46,406 bases of DNA, taken from JASEHD01 sp964471945. GTDB taxonomy: Bacteria; Bacteroidota; Ignavibacteria; UBA10030; SZUA-254. Under the pieces are notes generated by a model. That model was not told the origin of the DNA and made no database searches. It was given only the letters and a program-made list of their open reading frames with translations. The stretch spans positions 1-46,406 of the forward strand of contig CAYYIJ010000007.1 of assembly GCA_964471945.1 (NCBI GenBank). The letters are read 5' to 3'. Positions 27,924 through 36,349 of the stretch are shown piece after piece; the stretch's first letter is position 1, and each line of letters starts with the position of its first letter. A program made the position numbers and the translations under genes.

Positions 27924-28009
27924 GCTGAAGTGGCGGAACTGGCAGACGCGCTGGACTCAAAATCCAGTCCGGCTTACCCCGGGTGTGGGTTCAACTCCCA
28001 CCTTCAGCA
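27924..28009 (+). tRNA. tRNA-Leu, anticodon CAA
   Basis: Cloverleaf of 86 bases: acceptor GCTGAAG/CTTCAGC with discriminator A, D-arm with GGAACTGGCAGACG, anticodon stem CTGGA/TCCAG around loop CTCAAAA (anticodon CAA, reading UUG), a long class II variable arm (CGGCTTACCCCGG region) and T-arm GTGGG-TTCAACT-CCCAC. The 3' CCA is not encoded. Confidence 0.95.
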
Positions 28010-28013
28010 CTAT

Positions 28014-28042
28014 AATAAAAAAGCCAGGAAAACCCTGGCTTT
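28014..28042 (-). terminator. Terminator of operon 2 (possibly two-way)
   Basis: AAGCCAGG (28021-28028) pairs with CCTGGCTT (28034-28041). On the minus strand the stem is followed by TTTTTTATTATA, a good tail, right after the last gene of operon 2. On the plus strand only a short TTTAAAT follows, so it may also end the tRNA transcript. Confidence 0.85.
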
Positions 28043-28067
28043 AAATAGCATATTCATAAGTATAAAA

Positions 28068-29951
28068 TCATTTTTTACGTTGACTGTACCAACCTGGTAA
28101 AGGATCTTTTGCCATATAGAACGATTCCGAAGTACTATATTCTTCAGGTTTCAAGTTTCCAAAGTCGTTTGCATACCGAGAGAGTGAATACCATTCAGGA
28201 ATAAATCCCGCAGATTGATGCTCCATAAAAGGTCGCTCTCCTGAATAAGGATATACTCGATCAACCATTGATGGATGGACTTCTCGTGTTTTCAGAGCGT
28301 ATTCAACTGAATCAGTTACATTAAAATTTCCCCATCTTACAATATCAATAATATCTCTCCTTGGTTCGCCAATAAGCCTTCCTGTTGTGCGATCAGCAGT
28401 GTATGCATATTTAACCAAACGAATTTCTCCAGTACTTAGTAAATCCCATAAAACAGTACGAATACGTTGTGGTTTTGCTGTAGAATCGAAATAATATGAA
28501 ATACTAAAGTTATATATTCTTGGTGAGGTAGGTCCTAATCTATGATGATTGCTGAACTTAATAGAATCATTAATAATTAACCCAAATCGATCTGGTGGAA
28601 TGGCACCAGGAATTATCCCATATTGAATAAAAATAGTTGGATCATATATCACGTAACCTGTATCTATTTTAGTAAAAATACTAAAATTAACGGTTCCAGT
28701 TACCTGATCGAAAAAGAAGTGTTTTCTTTTTCCATATATCTCTAATACATACTTCTTATAAGTATCAACGTTCACGATATCAGCAAAATAAGCGTAGGAA
28801 AAATCTTCATTGCCTTGTTTTGTTAATGTCCACGTTTCACCTCCATCTTCTGTCGTTAAAATCGTTCCTCCCTTACCAAAAATCCATCCTCGGTATCTAT
28901 CAACGAATTCTACATAATTTAAATCGATATTTACTCCACTTTCTTTTAATTCCCATTTAGCACCAAAATCCGAGGTTTTTAATATCACACCACCATCACC
29001 GACGATAAAACCAGTTTGGCTTAAGCCGAAATTAAAGAAAACATTACGGAGTGTTTTTGGTGTAACATGGCGTGGGTAATCCTGCGGTACCCAATATAAT
29101 CCACCACTTTTTGAAAATAAAATGGAACCATCTTGACCAACTATCCAACCTGTATCTGCCATAAAGCAAACATCATAGAAATTTTTATCAGAAAACCCTG
29201 CCGGAGTTTCTATTTTATCCCATTCTCCTGCTCTACGTCCCCTTAATATCGTTCCCGATTCGCCAACTGCAACCATCTTGGGCCATCGATCTTCTTCGAG
29301 ATGAATCGCGTGAAGATTACGCTGAGTTGGTTTTGGACCTGTAATATATTTATACCATGTCATACCAAGATTCGTAGTTGATATTATTGTACAACTGTCA
29401 CCTACGGCATATCCTGTTTTACGGTTTCCTTTTGCGAAATAGACATCACGAAGTGTTTTTCCGAAATCAGGATTCGTAACCGTATCGAATGAAAAATTGC
29501 CTAAAGCCGTTCCAGTAACTCTTATGATATATCCAGAATCTCCTACGATAGCCCCACCGCGAGTAAATGTATTAAAACTAATCGAATGAAAATTTTTCGA
29601 TTTGATATGTTCTGGGATGCGAAGAGAGAATGAATCCTGTATTCCTTGGGTTTTCCAAAATTCACCATTATCATTAGAAAAAAGGATTGTGCCGTTCCTG
29701 CCAACTGCAAAAATATTTGCCGGTTGAAGATATTCATACCAATTAATTATTTTTCTTGTTGGATTATAAAGTTCAATCCAAGAATATGCATAATATTTAT
29801 CCGGCGAAATCGTAAATACCTCCGAAATAATCAAATCCTTTTCGGAAGGCGGCGGATGGATCACAGGATTCGGTGTTATTAAATTACAACCAGAAATAAA
29901 TAGAATTGAAACTGCCAGGATAGAAGGCAAATTTTTCATTATTATTCTCAT
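28068..29951 (-). CDS. Lipoprotein: YCF48-type propeller inserted in a lamin-tail domain
   Basis: About 627 aa from the ATG at 29951 (GGAG 6 bases before). Lipobox FISGC (Cys22). Residues 40-71 (DLIISEVFTISPDK, SWIELYNPTRKIINW) read like the first strands of a lamin-tail domain. Residues 78-382 then form seven repeats of the YCF48/BNR type: FAVGRNGTILFS, AIVGDSGYII, YAVGDSCTIIST, VAVGESGTILRG, WIVGQDGSILFS, FIVGDGGVILKT and WIFGKGGTILTTEDGGETW, thus a seven-bladed propeller. After it, GAIPPDRFGLIINDS, RRDIIDIVRWGN and EWYSLSRY...STSESFYMAKDPLPG look like the missing rest of the lamin-tail domain. Last gene of operon 2, 39 bases after the PorV-like gene. Probably a surface binding protein. Confidence 0.7.
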   Translation of the reverse strand: MRIIMKNLPSILAVSILFISGCNLITPNPVIHPPPSEKDLIISEVFTISPDKYYAYSWIELYNPTRKIINWYEYLQPANIFAVGRNGTILFSNDNGEFWKTQGIQDSFSLRIPEHIKSKNFHSISFNTFTRGGAIVGDSGYIIRVTGTALGNFSFDTVTNPDFGKTLRDVYFAKGNRKTGYAVGDSCTIISTTNLGMTWYKYITGPKPTQRNLHAIHLEEDRWPKMVAVGESGTILRGRRAGEWDKIETPAGFSDKNFYDVCFMADTGWIVGQDGSILFSKSGGLYWVPQDYPRHVTPKTLRNVFFNFGLSQTGFIVGDGGVILKTSDFGAKWELKESGVNIDLNYVEFVDRYRGWIFGKGGTILTTEDGGETWTLTKQGNEDFSYAYFADIVNVDTYKKYVLEIYGKRKHFFFDQVTGTVNFSIFTKIDTGYVIYDPTIFIQYGIIPGAIPPDRFGLIINDSIKFSNHHRLGPTSPRIYNFSISYYFDSTAKPQRIRTVLWDLLSTGEIRLVKYAYTADRTTGRLIGEPRRDIIDIVRWGNFNVTDSVEYALKTREVHPSMVDRVYPYSGERPFMEHQSAGFIPEWYSLSRYANDFGNLKPEEYSTSESFYMAKDPLPGWYSQRKK

Positions 29952-29990
29952 TAAATTCTCCATATAAATACTAAATAGTACGGGAACATT

Positions 29991-30932
29991 CTATAATTGT
30001 ACTTCCAGAGTGAAAGTGTGAGTTCCCGGTAAATATTTGAAATAATTGTAACCGTAATCAAGCATACTGTTGAAACCGATCGAATTGAGCTTTACACCAA
30101 ATCCACCTGTGAATCCTTCGTGATCATAGGCAAATTTCCAACCCATCCGAAGCGCAACAACTTCATTGAATATATACTCTCCTCCAAAATTATACTGCTC
30201 CTCTGCATCATTCATTCGGGCTATCTGTAACGTAGTTATCAACTCGTTCTCCTTCTCCTTCATAATATCTACTACTACACCAAAACGCAATGCAGTTGGT
30301 AATGAATATTGCTCCTGTAAAAACTTAACATCCTTCCCGATGTTCGTTAACGATACTCCTATATGACTCCGAAGTATCTGTATGTCGTATAGTGTACCTA
30401 TATCGAATGCGAATGAGGATGCTCCAATTTCTGTATTATATAAATATGATTGAATGTATTTTCCATTAATCCCAACTCTAAACTGATCGGTAACCTGACG
30501 AGCATAGGCGATGCTAAAGGCATAATCACTTGCACGAAAATATCTGCCTGTACCCTCAGGAAATGCCGGTGTGGTTTCTATCATATCGTCCATTGTCAGC
30601 ATTATTAAGCTTGCTCCTACAGCTCCTATTCCCGGAATATTCTTAACCACACCAACAAATGAATGCTGAATATCAGCAAACCAAGCGGTATACGTGAATC
30701 CTACACCCATATCATTTACTGCCATCATACCAGCAGGATTGAATGCTATTGACGATGCACCCGATGCCAATGCAACCTGCGCTCCTCCTACACCTACAGC
30801 ACGCGCGCTCGTCGGTATCTTCAAAAATGGTTCCGATGTCGTTCCAGATCGATTACCTGCTTCTGTTTCTTCTATTATCCCAATCATTAATATTACTGTG
30901 AGCAATATATTTATTTTCTTTATCTGTTTCAT
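29991..30932 (-). CDS. PorV/PorQ-family outer-membrane protein (operon 2)
   Basis: 313 aa, signal peptide to about residue 25 (ILLTVILMIGIIEETEAG). Family signature FLKIPTSARAVGVGGAQVAL then ASSIAFNPAGMM; the operon 1 protein has the same layout (FLRIPTGAKQIAMGNTG, MYWNPACVA). Barrel strands continue to LPGTHTFTLEVQL. Its role may be like PorV, which ferries secreted proteins at the outer membrane, but family membership alone does not show that. Ribosome site AAAGGAG. It is placed 23 bases after the giant secreted protein gene, again as in operon 1. Confidence 0.85.
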   Translation of the reverse strand: MKQIKKINILLTVILMIGIIEETEAGNRSGTTSEPFLKIPTSARAVGVGGAQVALASGASSIAFNPAGMMAVNDMGVGFTYTAWFADIQHSFVGVVKNIPGIGAVGASLIMLTMDDMIETTPAFPEGTGRYFRASDYAFSIAYARQVTDQFRVGINGKYIQSYLYNTEIGASSFAFDIGTLYDIQILRSHIGVSLTNIGKDVKFLQEQYSLPTALRFGVVVDIMKEKENELITTLQIARMNDAEEQYNFGGEYIFNEVVALRMGWKFAYDHEGFTGGFGVKLNSIGFNSMLDYGYNYFKYLPGTHTFTLEVQL

Positions 30933-30955
30933 GGTTTGATCTCCTTTATTCTCTC

Positions 30956-33391
30956 TCAGCGTATCAATACAAATTTACCTATCTGGGTTCCCACAGTTGA
31001 CTCAACGGAGAATACATATACTCCGCTTGCTAGCGCTCTATTGCTCTCGCTTAACAAATCCCAGTCAATCTCTCCTCGATCATCTGCATATTCTGCTATT
31101 ACTCGACTCCCTTTACGATAACCACTCTCAGGTGTATTCGATATCGTTGTTATCAAATCTCCCGTCATCGTGAATATACGTATCGTCCACGAGCCTTTAG
31201 GTAAATGAATGAATTTTATTTTTCGTTTATTTTCATCCCAATTTTTCGCTAACCCTTCCCAACCCCCAGTCTCATAGGTATATTCCTGATCTACACGATA
31301 TGGGTTCGGTACAACAAGAACTTCTCCAATATTCAACGATGGTGCAAAAGGAAGATCGATTCGTTTCCGATTATCTCGTATGCTTGATTCTATGTTCGCA
31401 GAGAATAATGTATCATGTATTATCGTTCCATCAGGTAATTTTATTTGAGTTATTGATACATCCGGGAGTCCATATGTCGTTACTGCATACCAATACCGTT
31501 TCCCTCGCACAAGATTCGAATCGATGAAAGTTGTATCGTCTTCTGTCAAAGTCAAGGTCGTTGCGGTATCAGGAAGTGTTACTTCTTTTAATAGTGTAAA
31601 GCTTGTGATTTCTGGGAAATCACCGATATCCTCGCTACGATAGAGGCGAAAACCTGAGAAGATTCTACCGCCTGGTAGATATCCATTTGCATCGCAATTA
31701 TAAATCTTTGACTGAAATCGCTGACCGCATGGCGGGTTTCTACGGCGCCAATGATTAGGGTCAGGATATTTTATCTCGACATATTTATTCGAATCATCCC
31801 ACACATCAAACGGTCCGAATCTTGTGTCGCCCAACGAGCTTTTGTGGGGATGCCAGGTAAGTTTTACTCCGTTTATTTTCTTCCCCTGGTACTCGGATAA
31901 TACCTCCACATCCAATGCAGGTGATGTTGGCTCTATCGGTTTTATATAACCTCGCTTAAATAACCTAATAACTTTTTCGGCATTTTCTTTTAAATTTCCA
32001 GGGCCTTCGGCTACAGTATGTCCAGCTACCAATGCTACAGATATTTTCAACGTATCGCCGGGTTTGAGTGAATCGAATTTACCAAACGAAAAGAAAAACC
32101 TTGTATCGGATAGATTATCGGGCGATTGATCGGGTGCAATCGGCTGATCAGGGAATGCTTCACCTGACATCCATGAATATATTGCAGAATCAATAACTCC
32201 CGGATCAGGTCGCGTAGTAAAATCAGTCCATTGATAAATATATTTTAAATCTTCAAGTCGTTTTGGAGTGTTAAGAATTGTTATTCCAACCGGAGTTGAT
32301 CCTCGATCTATTGGATTATGAATATAAGCAGTTCGTAATGTCTCCATATAAGCTGAATAATTACGTTCGTAATATCGGGAAAGATTTGCGGGACCTATAT
32401 CCATATCAGCGAAAAACCCGACGTATACATCTCGGATTACTTTTCGTCCCATATTAATAAAAATGTAATCGAATGGAAGAATACCTTCTCCGTAGGCACC
32501 ATCCCATGCATACGATTTCTGAATAACTTTGATCCACATCGCTTTGTGGCCACCGACTATAGGAACCCAAGGAGGAAAATTTCCCACCATAAAAGTATCT
32601 ATCGCTGAACAATAATAATCTTGATCAGAAATCGCTGCATAATCTTCATCAACATGCGGTTCGCCATGATCTGGTAATCCGTTTTTCTCGGTATAATAAT
32701 CCCTTTTATCAGAAGAAATTACCGGTAACGTTCCGTCGGGATTCGGGTGGCATTTATCTACTTCACCAGGACGAAAATTATCATATGCTGGATCAGGATT
32801 CGTTTCAGGATCATAAGACCCCTTGCAGCCCACTTCTAAACTATCGGGGATTCCATCTTCCCCTACGTCATCAAATATAGGATTCCAATCACCATCATTA
32901 TCAATTCCATCGAGGTCATCTTCATCTACCTTTCCATCTCCATCATCATCATACCCACGCATGCTGGGATAAAATTTCCCTGTTTTTGGGTTAGTGCTTT
33001 CTAGGATCGAAGTTCTCCACATTCGTTCTCTGTATATATGTCGCGCCTCGGGTAGAAATTCTTTTCTCGCGTCCGTGCCATTATAACCTTCAGTAACCCG
33101 TCTTTCACCATCAATAATTCCACCGATCCTTGGTCCTGCACCATATATATGCTCAACACCTGAACCGGCTGGATACTCCATCCCAAATCCACCTGGGGTA
33201 TTTTGTTCCCCATCCCACGCTTGTAATCCCATAGTCATCTGGTTACTAATCCAGGCACGCATATTGAATCCCTGCTGAACCTTTATGGCATAACTAGCAG
33301 TTGTTTTCCGCAAACGTTGATTTTTTGTATGTGACAATGCAGTATAACCAATACAGCTTAACAATAATATCAGTATTATACATCTTTTCAT
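30956..33391 (-). CDS. Large secreted protein with calcium-type repeat, Fn3 and FlgD-like end (operon 2)
   Basis: 811 aa, signal peptide MKRCIILILLLSCIGYTALS. Homologue of the operon 1 giant: MEYPAGSGVEHIYGAGPRIG with IIDGERRV (71-99), FINMGRKVIRDVYVGFFADM, FGKFDSLKPGDTLKISVALV, FSGFRLYRSEDIG, KRYWYAVTTYGL, VVPNPYRV, WTIRIFTMTGDLITTI and the end ASGVYVFSVES...GKFVLIR. It adds a block at about 148-180 (DDDGDGKVDEDDLDGIDNDG, then DDVGEDGIPDSLE) of the calcium-binding thrombospondin-3/dockerin-like kind, absent from the operon 1 protein. The FlgD-like C-terminus is similar to type A sorting domains, but I see no proof of type IX export. Ribosome site AAAGGA. Confidence 0.78.
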   Translation of the reverse strand: MKRCIILILLLSCIGYTALSHTKNQRLRKTTASYAIKVQQGFNMRAWISNQMTMGLQAWDGEQNTPGGFGMEYPAGSGVEHIYGAGPRIGGIIDGERRVTEGYNGTDARKEFLPEARHIYRERMWRTSILESTNPKTGKFYPSMRGYDDDGDGKVDEDDLDGIDNDGDWNPIFDDVGEDGIPDSLEVGCKGSYDPETNPDPAYDNFRPGEVDKCHPNPDGTLPVISSDKRDYYTEKNGLPDHGEPHVDEDYAAISDQDYYCSAIDTFMVGNFPPWVPIVGGHKAMWIKVIQKSYAWDGAYGEGILPFDYIFINMGRKVIRDVYVGFFADMDIGPANLSRYYERNYSAYMETLRTAYIHNPIDRGSTPVGITILNTPKRLEDLKYIYQWTDFTTRPDPGVIDSAIYSWMSGEAFPDQPIAPDQSPDNLSDTRFFFSFGKFDSLKPGDTLKISVALVAGHTVAEGPGNLKENAEKVIRLFKRGYIKPIEPTSPALDVEVLSEYQGKKINGVKLTWHPHKSSLGDTRFGPFDVWDDSNKYVEIKYPDPNHWRRRNPPCGQRFQSKIYNCDANGYLPGGRIFSGFRLYRSEDIGDFPEITSFTLLKEVTLPDTATTLTLTEDDTTFIDSNLVRGKRYWYAVTTYGLPDVSITQIKLPDGTIIHDTLFSANIESSIRDNRKRIDLPFAPSLNIGEVLVVPNPYRVDQEYTYETGGWEGLAKNWDENKRKIKFIHLPKGSWTIRIFTMTGDLITTISNTPESGYRKGSRVIAEYADDRGEIDWDLLSESNRALASGVYVFSVESTVGTQIGKFVLIR

Positions 33392-33428
33392 TTTTAATAA
33401 TCCTTTTAATTAACGAATTTACTTAATA

Positions 33429-36335
33429 TTAATCCCAATTCATTTTTATCCCCAAAATAAACTGTCGGGGTGGGTCGAAATTTTGAGGATTGAGAAAACG
33501 GGATTCAGATCTTGAAAAGGGCAATATAGTATTTGTGCCTATGTTATCCGGATCAATATCTCCATACTGAAATACTCGACCGGTGTGATTGAAAATTGAG
33601 CGAGTGGTTGGATTCCGACGGTCCAGCAAGTTTTGAATATCAAATGTTAACAGTAAATTGATAGTCTCAAAAAGATGGAACCCTTTATAAATATTCAAAT
33701 TTAATGTTGTGGTATAAGGTGCAGTTTCACTATTTTTTAAATAAACATTCCTCGCTGTAACCCGACTTCCCTGAAATCCTGTATACGGAAATCCACTACC
33801 ATAACTCCATGTGAGTGATATACCATAATTATTGACGAATGGCAAACCAAAAAATTTGCCTTCTTCTCGTTGTCCAACCCGGTACGTTGCAAATATATTT
33901 GCTGTATGATTCTGATCCCAATCAAGTCGTGTTTCGCGCGGTAATTGATATTCAGGTTCGAAAACACTCGCTAAAGGATTTGATGAACGACCTTTCGCAA
34001 TTTGATATGAATAGCTAAAAGCTGTCGAGAAATTTCCTGCAAAAGCTTGATTTAATGTTATTTCAAAACCACGAGCACTTGCGTAATCAAGATTTTTATA
34101 GACATTATTGTCACCACGGTCTACCAGGGCTGGATAATCGAAGATGTCTTTGTAAAACGCATGAATAGCGAAAGCCATGTCATCTGAAAATTGATTTTCA
34201 AAACCCGCTTCATAAGCAACTGTTCTTTGGGGTTTAAGATTCGGATTTCCGATCCAGTTGCCTGAAGCACCGATGATAAATGGATCGCGATAATAATTAT
34301 CACGATCGGGTAACTGGAGAAAATGACCATAATTAAAGTAAAATACTATTCGATCAGTTACAGGATAACCTATCGATAATCGCGGACTAAAATAGCCGTG
34401 TGTAAAAAAGTACCAGAATCTTGAATCATTATCTAAACCATTATTTATTTTAGTTGTATCATCTTTACCCGGCATATTATGAACCCAATCTGGTAAATTT
34501 TTACCTTCTAACTTAGGATCCCAATTATAGGCAGCCTTCCATGCATCTATGAATTTGGGATCATATACCTGTTTACCGAGATCAAAGAAATCGTACCTTA
34601 TACCTACATGTAGATTCAATCCTGCTATTTCAATATTATCTTGCACATATAAGCCGCCACGACTCGGATATTGATTCATATGCCAACGATAAATACCATA
34701 ACCAGGATGATCACCACGTGAATATTTTTCATTCCCGGCTGAATCAGGATGATGAAAATCACCGGTAGGAAAATGTATTTCAGTACTATAGATGTGCTCA
34801 GAGTTAAATTCAAAACCGGTTTTAAGCATGTGAAGTGGATGAATTTGACTATTTAAATCAAACCGTGTCGTAATCACATCTGTCTTTGATTTATACCATC
34901 GTTGCCCAGTTCCTATATCAAGGAATCCATCACGATTTAAATCATTAAAACCTAAATCTTCGTTTGTGAAAGAATAATCTGAAGGTTTTAAACCTGCGAC
35001 ATCGTTACCATCCTGGTTCTCTAATTTTGCCAAATACCACCGGATGAAGGTCTTTGGACTAAAAAAGTGTTGCCAAGATAAATTATGCTGGATAGACAAA
35101 CTGGTGCCGAGTGAAGATGAATCAGCTCGATATTTCCATGAGTTGTTATAATTATGGTGCGTAGAAAGACTTGCTCTATATCCATAACTAATTTGGTCAT
35201 CACCGCTAATATCATATCTTAATTTAGAATTAATTGTGAAGGAATTATTTTGATTATCACGATATCTAAAACCCACACCATCCAATATACCACCCAAAAA
35301 ACCCTTTAATTCTACTTTCCGCTCGATAGGATTGTAGAACTCATTATGTGCATACTTATATGCTCCATCATTTCGATCTATATCCGCGCTTAAGAAAAAT
35401 GTTAGAGAACCCGGAGGTTTGAAACCTAAAGTTGGTAACAGATACTTGGTTATCGGTTCCGGTCCACCTAAAGAGAAGGAAGTATAGGCTTCGTTTTGAT
35501 TGTCTGATACGAAGCGGTCAGTTCGATATTGCATAGATCCAGTATAACGATCAGAGCCAGATTTTGTAACAATATTGATGATGCCTGATTGAGCATTTCC
35601 ATAATCTGCATCAAAGCCACTCGTTTGTACACTAACGGATTGTATTGCATTTGCTGAAACTGCTAAACCACTCGCCCCGCCGCCAACTACACCCGATTGA
35701 ACACCTGCGTAAAGCTGAGCAAGTTGGGCATTAGCGCTTGTTGTCGCCAATAAATCACCCGAATTACCTATGATATTATTAGTTGGAATGCCATCAACCA
35801 AATATTGAACCTCATTAGCCCGTCCACCCCTCAGAAAAAGATTATTACCTTGTTTTACTACACCTGCTTGTAATCGCAAAACATCTTCAACACTTTTAAC
35901 ATTTGGTATGCTTGCGATCGCTTTTTCACTCACTGTTTGTGTTGAGGATGTAGCTAATGTATTAACTAATTGTTGGTCGGCTGTGATTGTTACACCTGTT
36001 AATTGAACTTCACTTGATGTTAATTTAAAATTTAGTGGAGTGGTTTCGTCAGCACCGATTTTCACATCATTGACCTCAACCGTAGCATAACCGACCTGAC
36101 TCGCGCGAACAGTATAACTTCCAATAGGAACACCAATAATTGTATATTTACCTTCCATATCAGTAGTTGCACCTCGTGTTGTACCAACCACAAGAACATT
36201 GACACCAATAATTTGTTCCCCCGAAATTGCGTCGGTAATCTTTCCAATAATCTTTCCCGTATTTCCAGCAAAAAGATTAAAATAAATGATAAAAATTAAA
36301 AATATGAAGAATGATGATCGTAACATTGTCTTCAT
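33429..36335 (-). CDS. TonB-dependent receptor with carboxypeptidase-regulatory-like domain (operon 2)
   Basis: 968 aa, signal peptide to about residue 24. CarboxypepD_reg-like domain at 27-106 (GKIIGKITDAISGEQIIGVN, GSYTVRASQVGYATV). Plug at about 125-260 (LFLRGGRANEVQYLVDGIPT, DADYGNAQSGIINIVTKSG) with an extra loop of some 30 residues rich in A, G and S (near 193-225) that the operon 1 receptor lacks. Barrel to FDPPRQFILGIKMNWD. Shares LRGGRANE / TRGGRANE and the GFxAxYG element with the first receptor, so they are paralogues. 37 bases before the giant secreted protein gene. No SusD gene. The ligand is unknown. Ribosome site AAAGGAAA. Confidence 0.93.
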   Translation of the reverse strand: MKTMLRSSFFIFLIFIIYFNLFAGNTGKIIGKITDAISGEQIIGVNVLVVGTTRGATTDMEGKYTIIGVPIGSYTVRASQVGYATVEVNDVKIGADETTPLNFKLTSSEVQLTGVTITADQQLVNTLATSSTQTVSEKAIASIPNVKSVEDVLRLQAGVVKQGNNLFLRGGRANEVQYLVDGIPTNNIIGNSGDLLATTSANAQLAQLYAGVQSGVVGGGASGLAVSANAIQSVSVQTSGFDADYGNAQSGIINIVTKSGSDRYTGSMQYRTDRFVSDNQNEAYTSFSLGGPEPITKYLLPTLGFKPPGSLTFFLSADIDRNDGAYKYAHNEFYNPIERKVELKGFLGGILDGVGFRYRDNQNNSFTINSKLRYDISGDDQISYGYRASLSTHHNYNNSWKYRADSSSLGTSLSIQHNLSWQHFFSPKTFIRWYLAKLENQDGNDVAGLKPSDYSFTNEDLGFNDLNRDGFLDIGTGQRWYKSKTDVITTRFDLNSQIHPLHMLKTGFEFNSEHIYSTEIHFPTGDFHHPDSAGNEKYSRGDHPGYGIYRWHMNQYPSRGGLYVQDNIEIAGLNLHVGIRYDFFDLGKQVYDPKFIDAWKAAYNWDPKLEGKNLPDWVHNMPGKDDTTKINNGLDNDSRFWYFFTHGYFSPRLSIGYPVTDRIVFYFNYGHFLQLPDRDNYYRDPFIIGASGNWIGNPNLKPQRTVAYEAGFENQFSDDMAFAIHAFYKDIFDYPALVDRGDNNVYKNLDYASARGFEITLNQAFAGNFSTAFSYSYQIAKGRSSNPLASVFEPEYQLPRETRLDWDQNHTANIFATYRVGQREEGKFFGLPFVNNYGISLTWSYGSGFPYTGFQGSRVTARNVYLKNSETAPYTTTLNLNIYKGFHLFETINLLLTFDIQNLLDRRNPTTRSIFNHTGRVFQYGDIDPDNIGTNTILPFSRSESRFLNPQNFDPPRQFILGIKMNWD

Positions 36336-36349
36336 AAATAGTTTCCTTT

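Noticed and set aside
9486..36335. A complete type IX secretion system
   Set aside because: Only PorV/PorQ-family proteins and FlgD-like C-termini are here; no PorT, SprA, GldK-N or PorU homologue is seen in the window.
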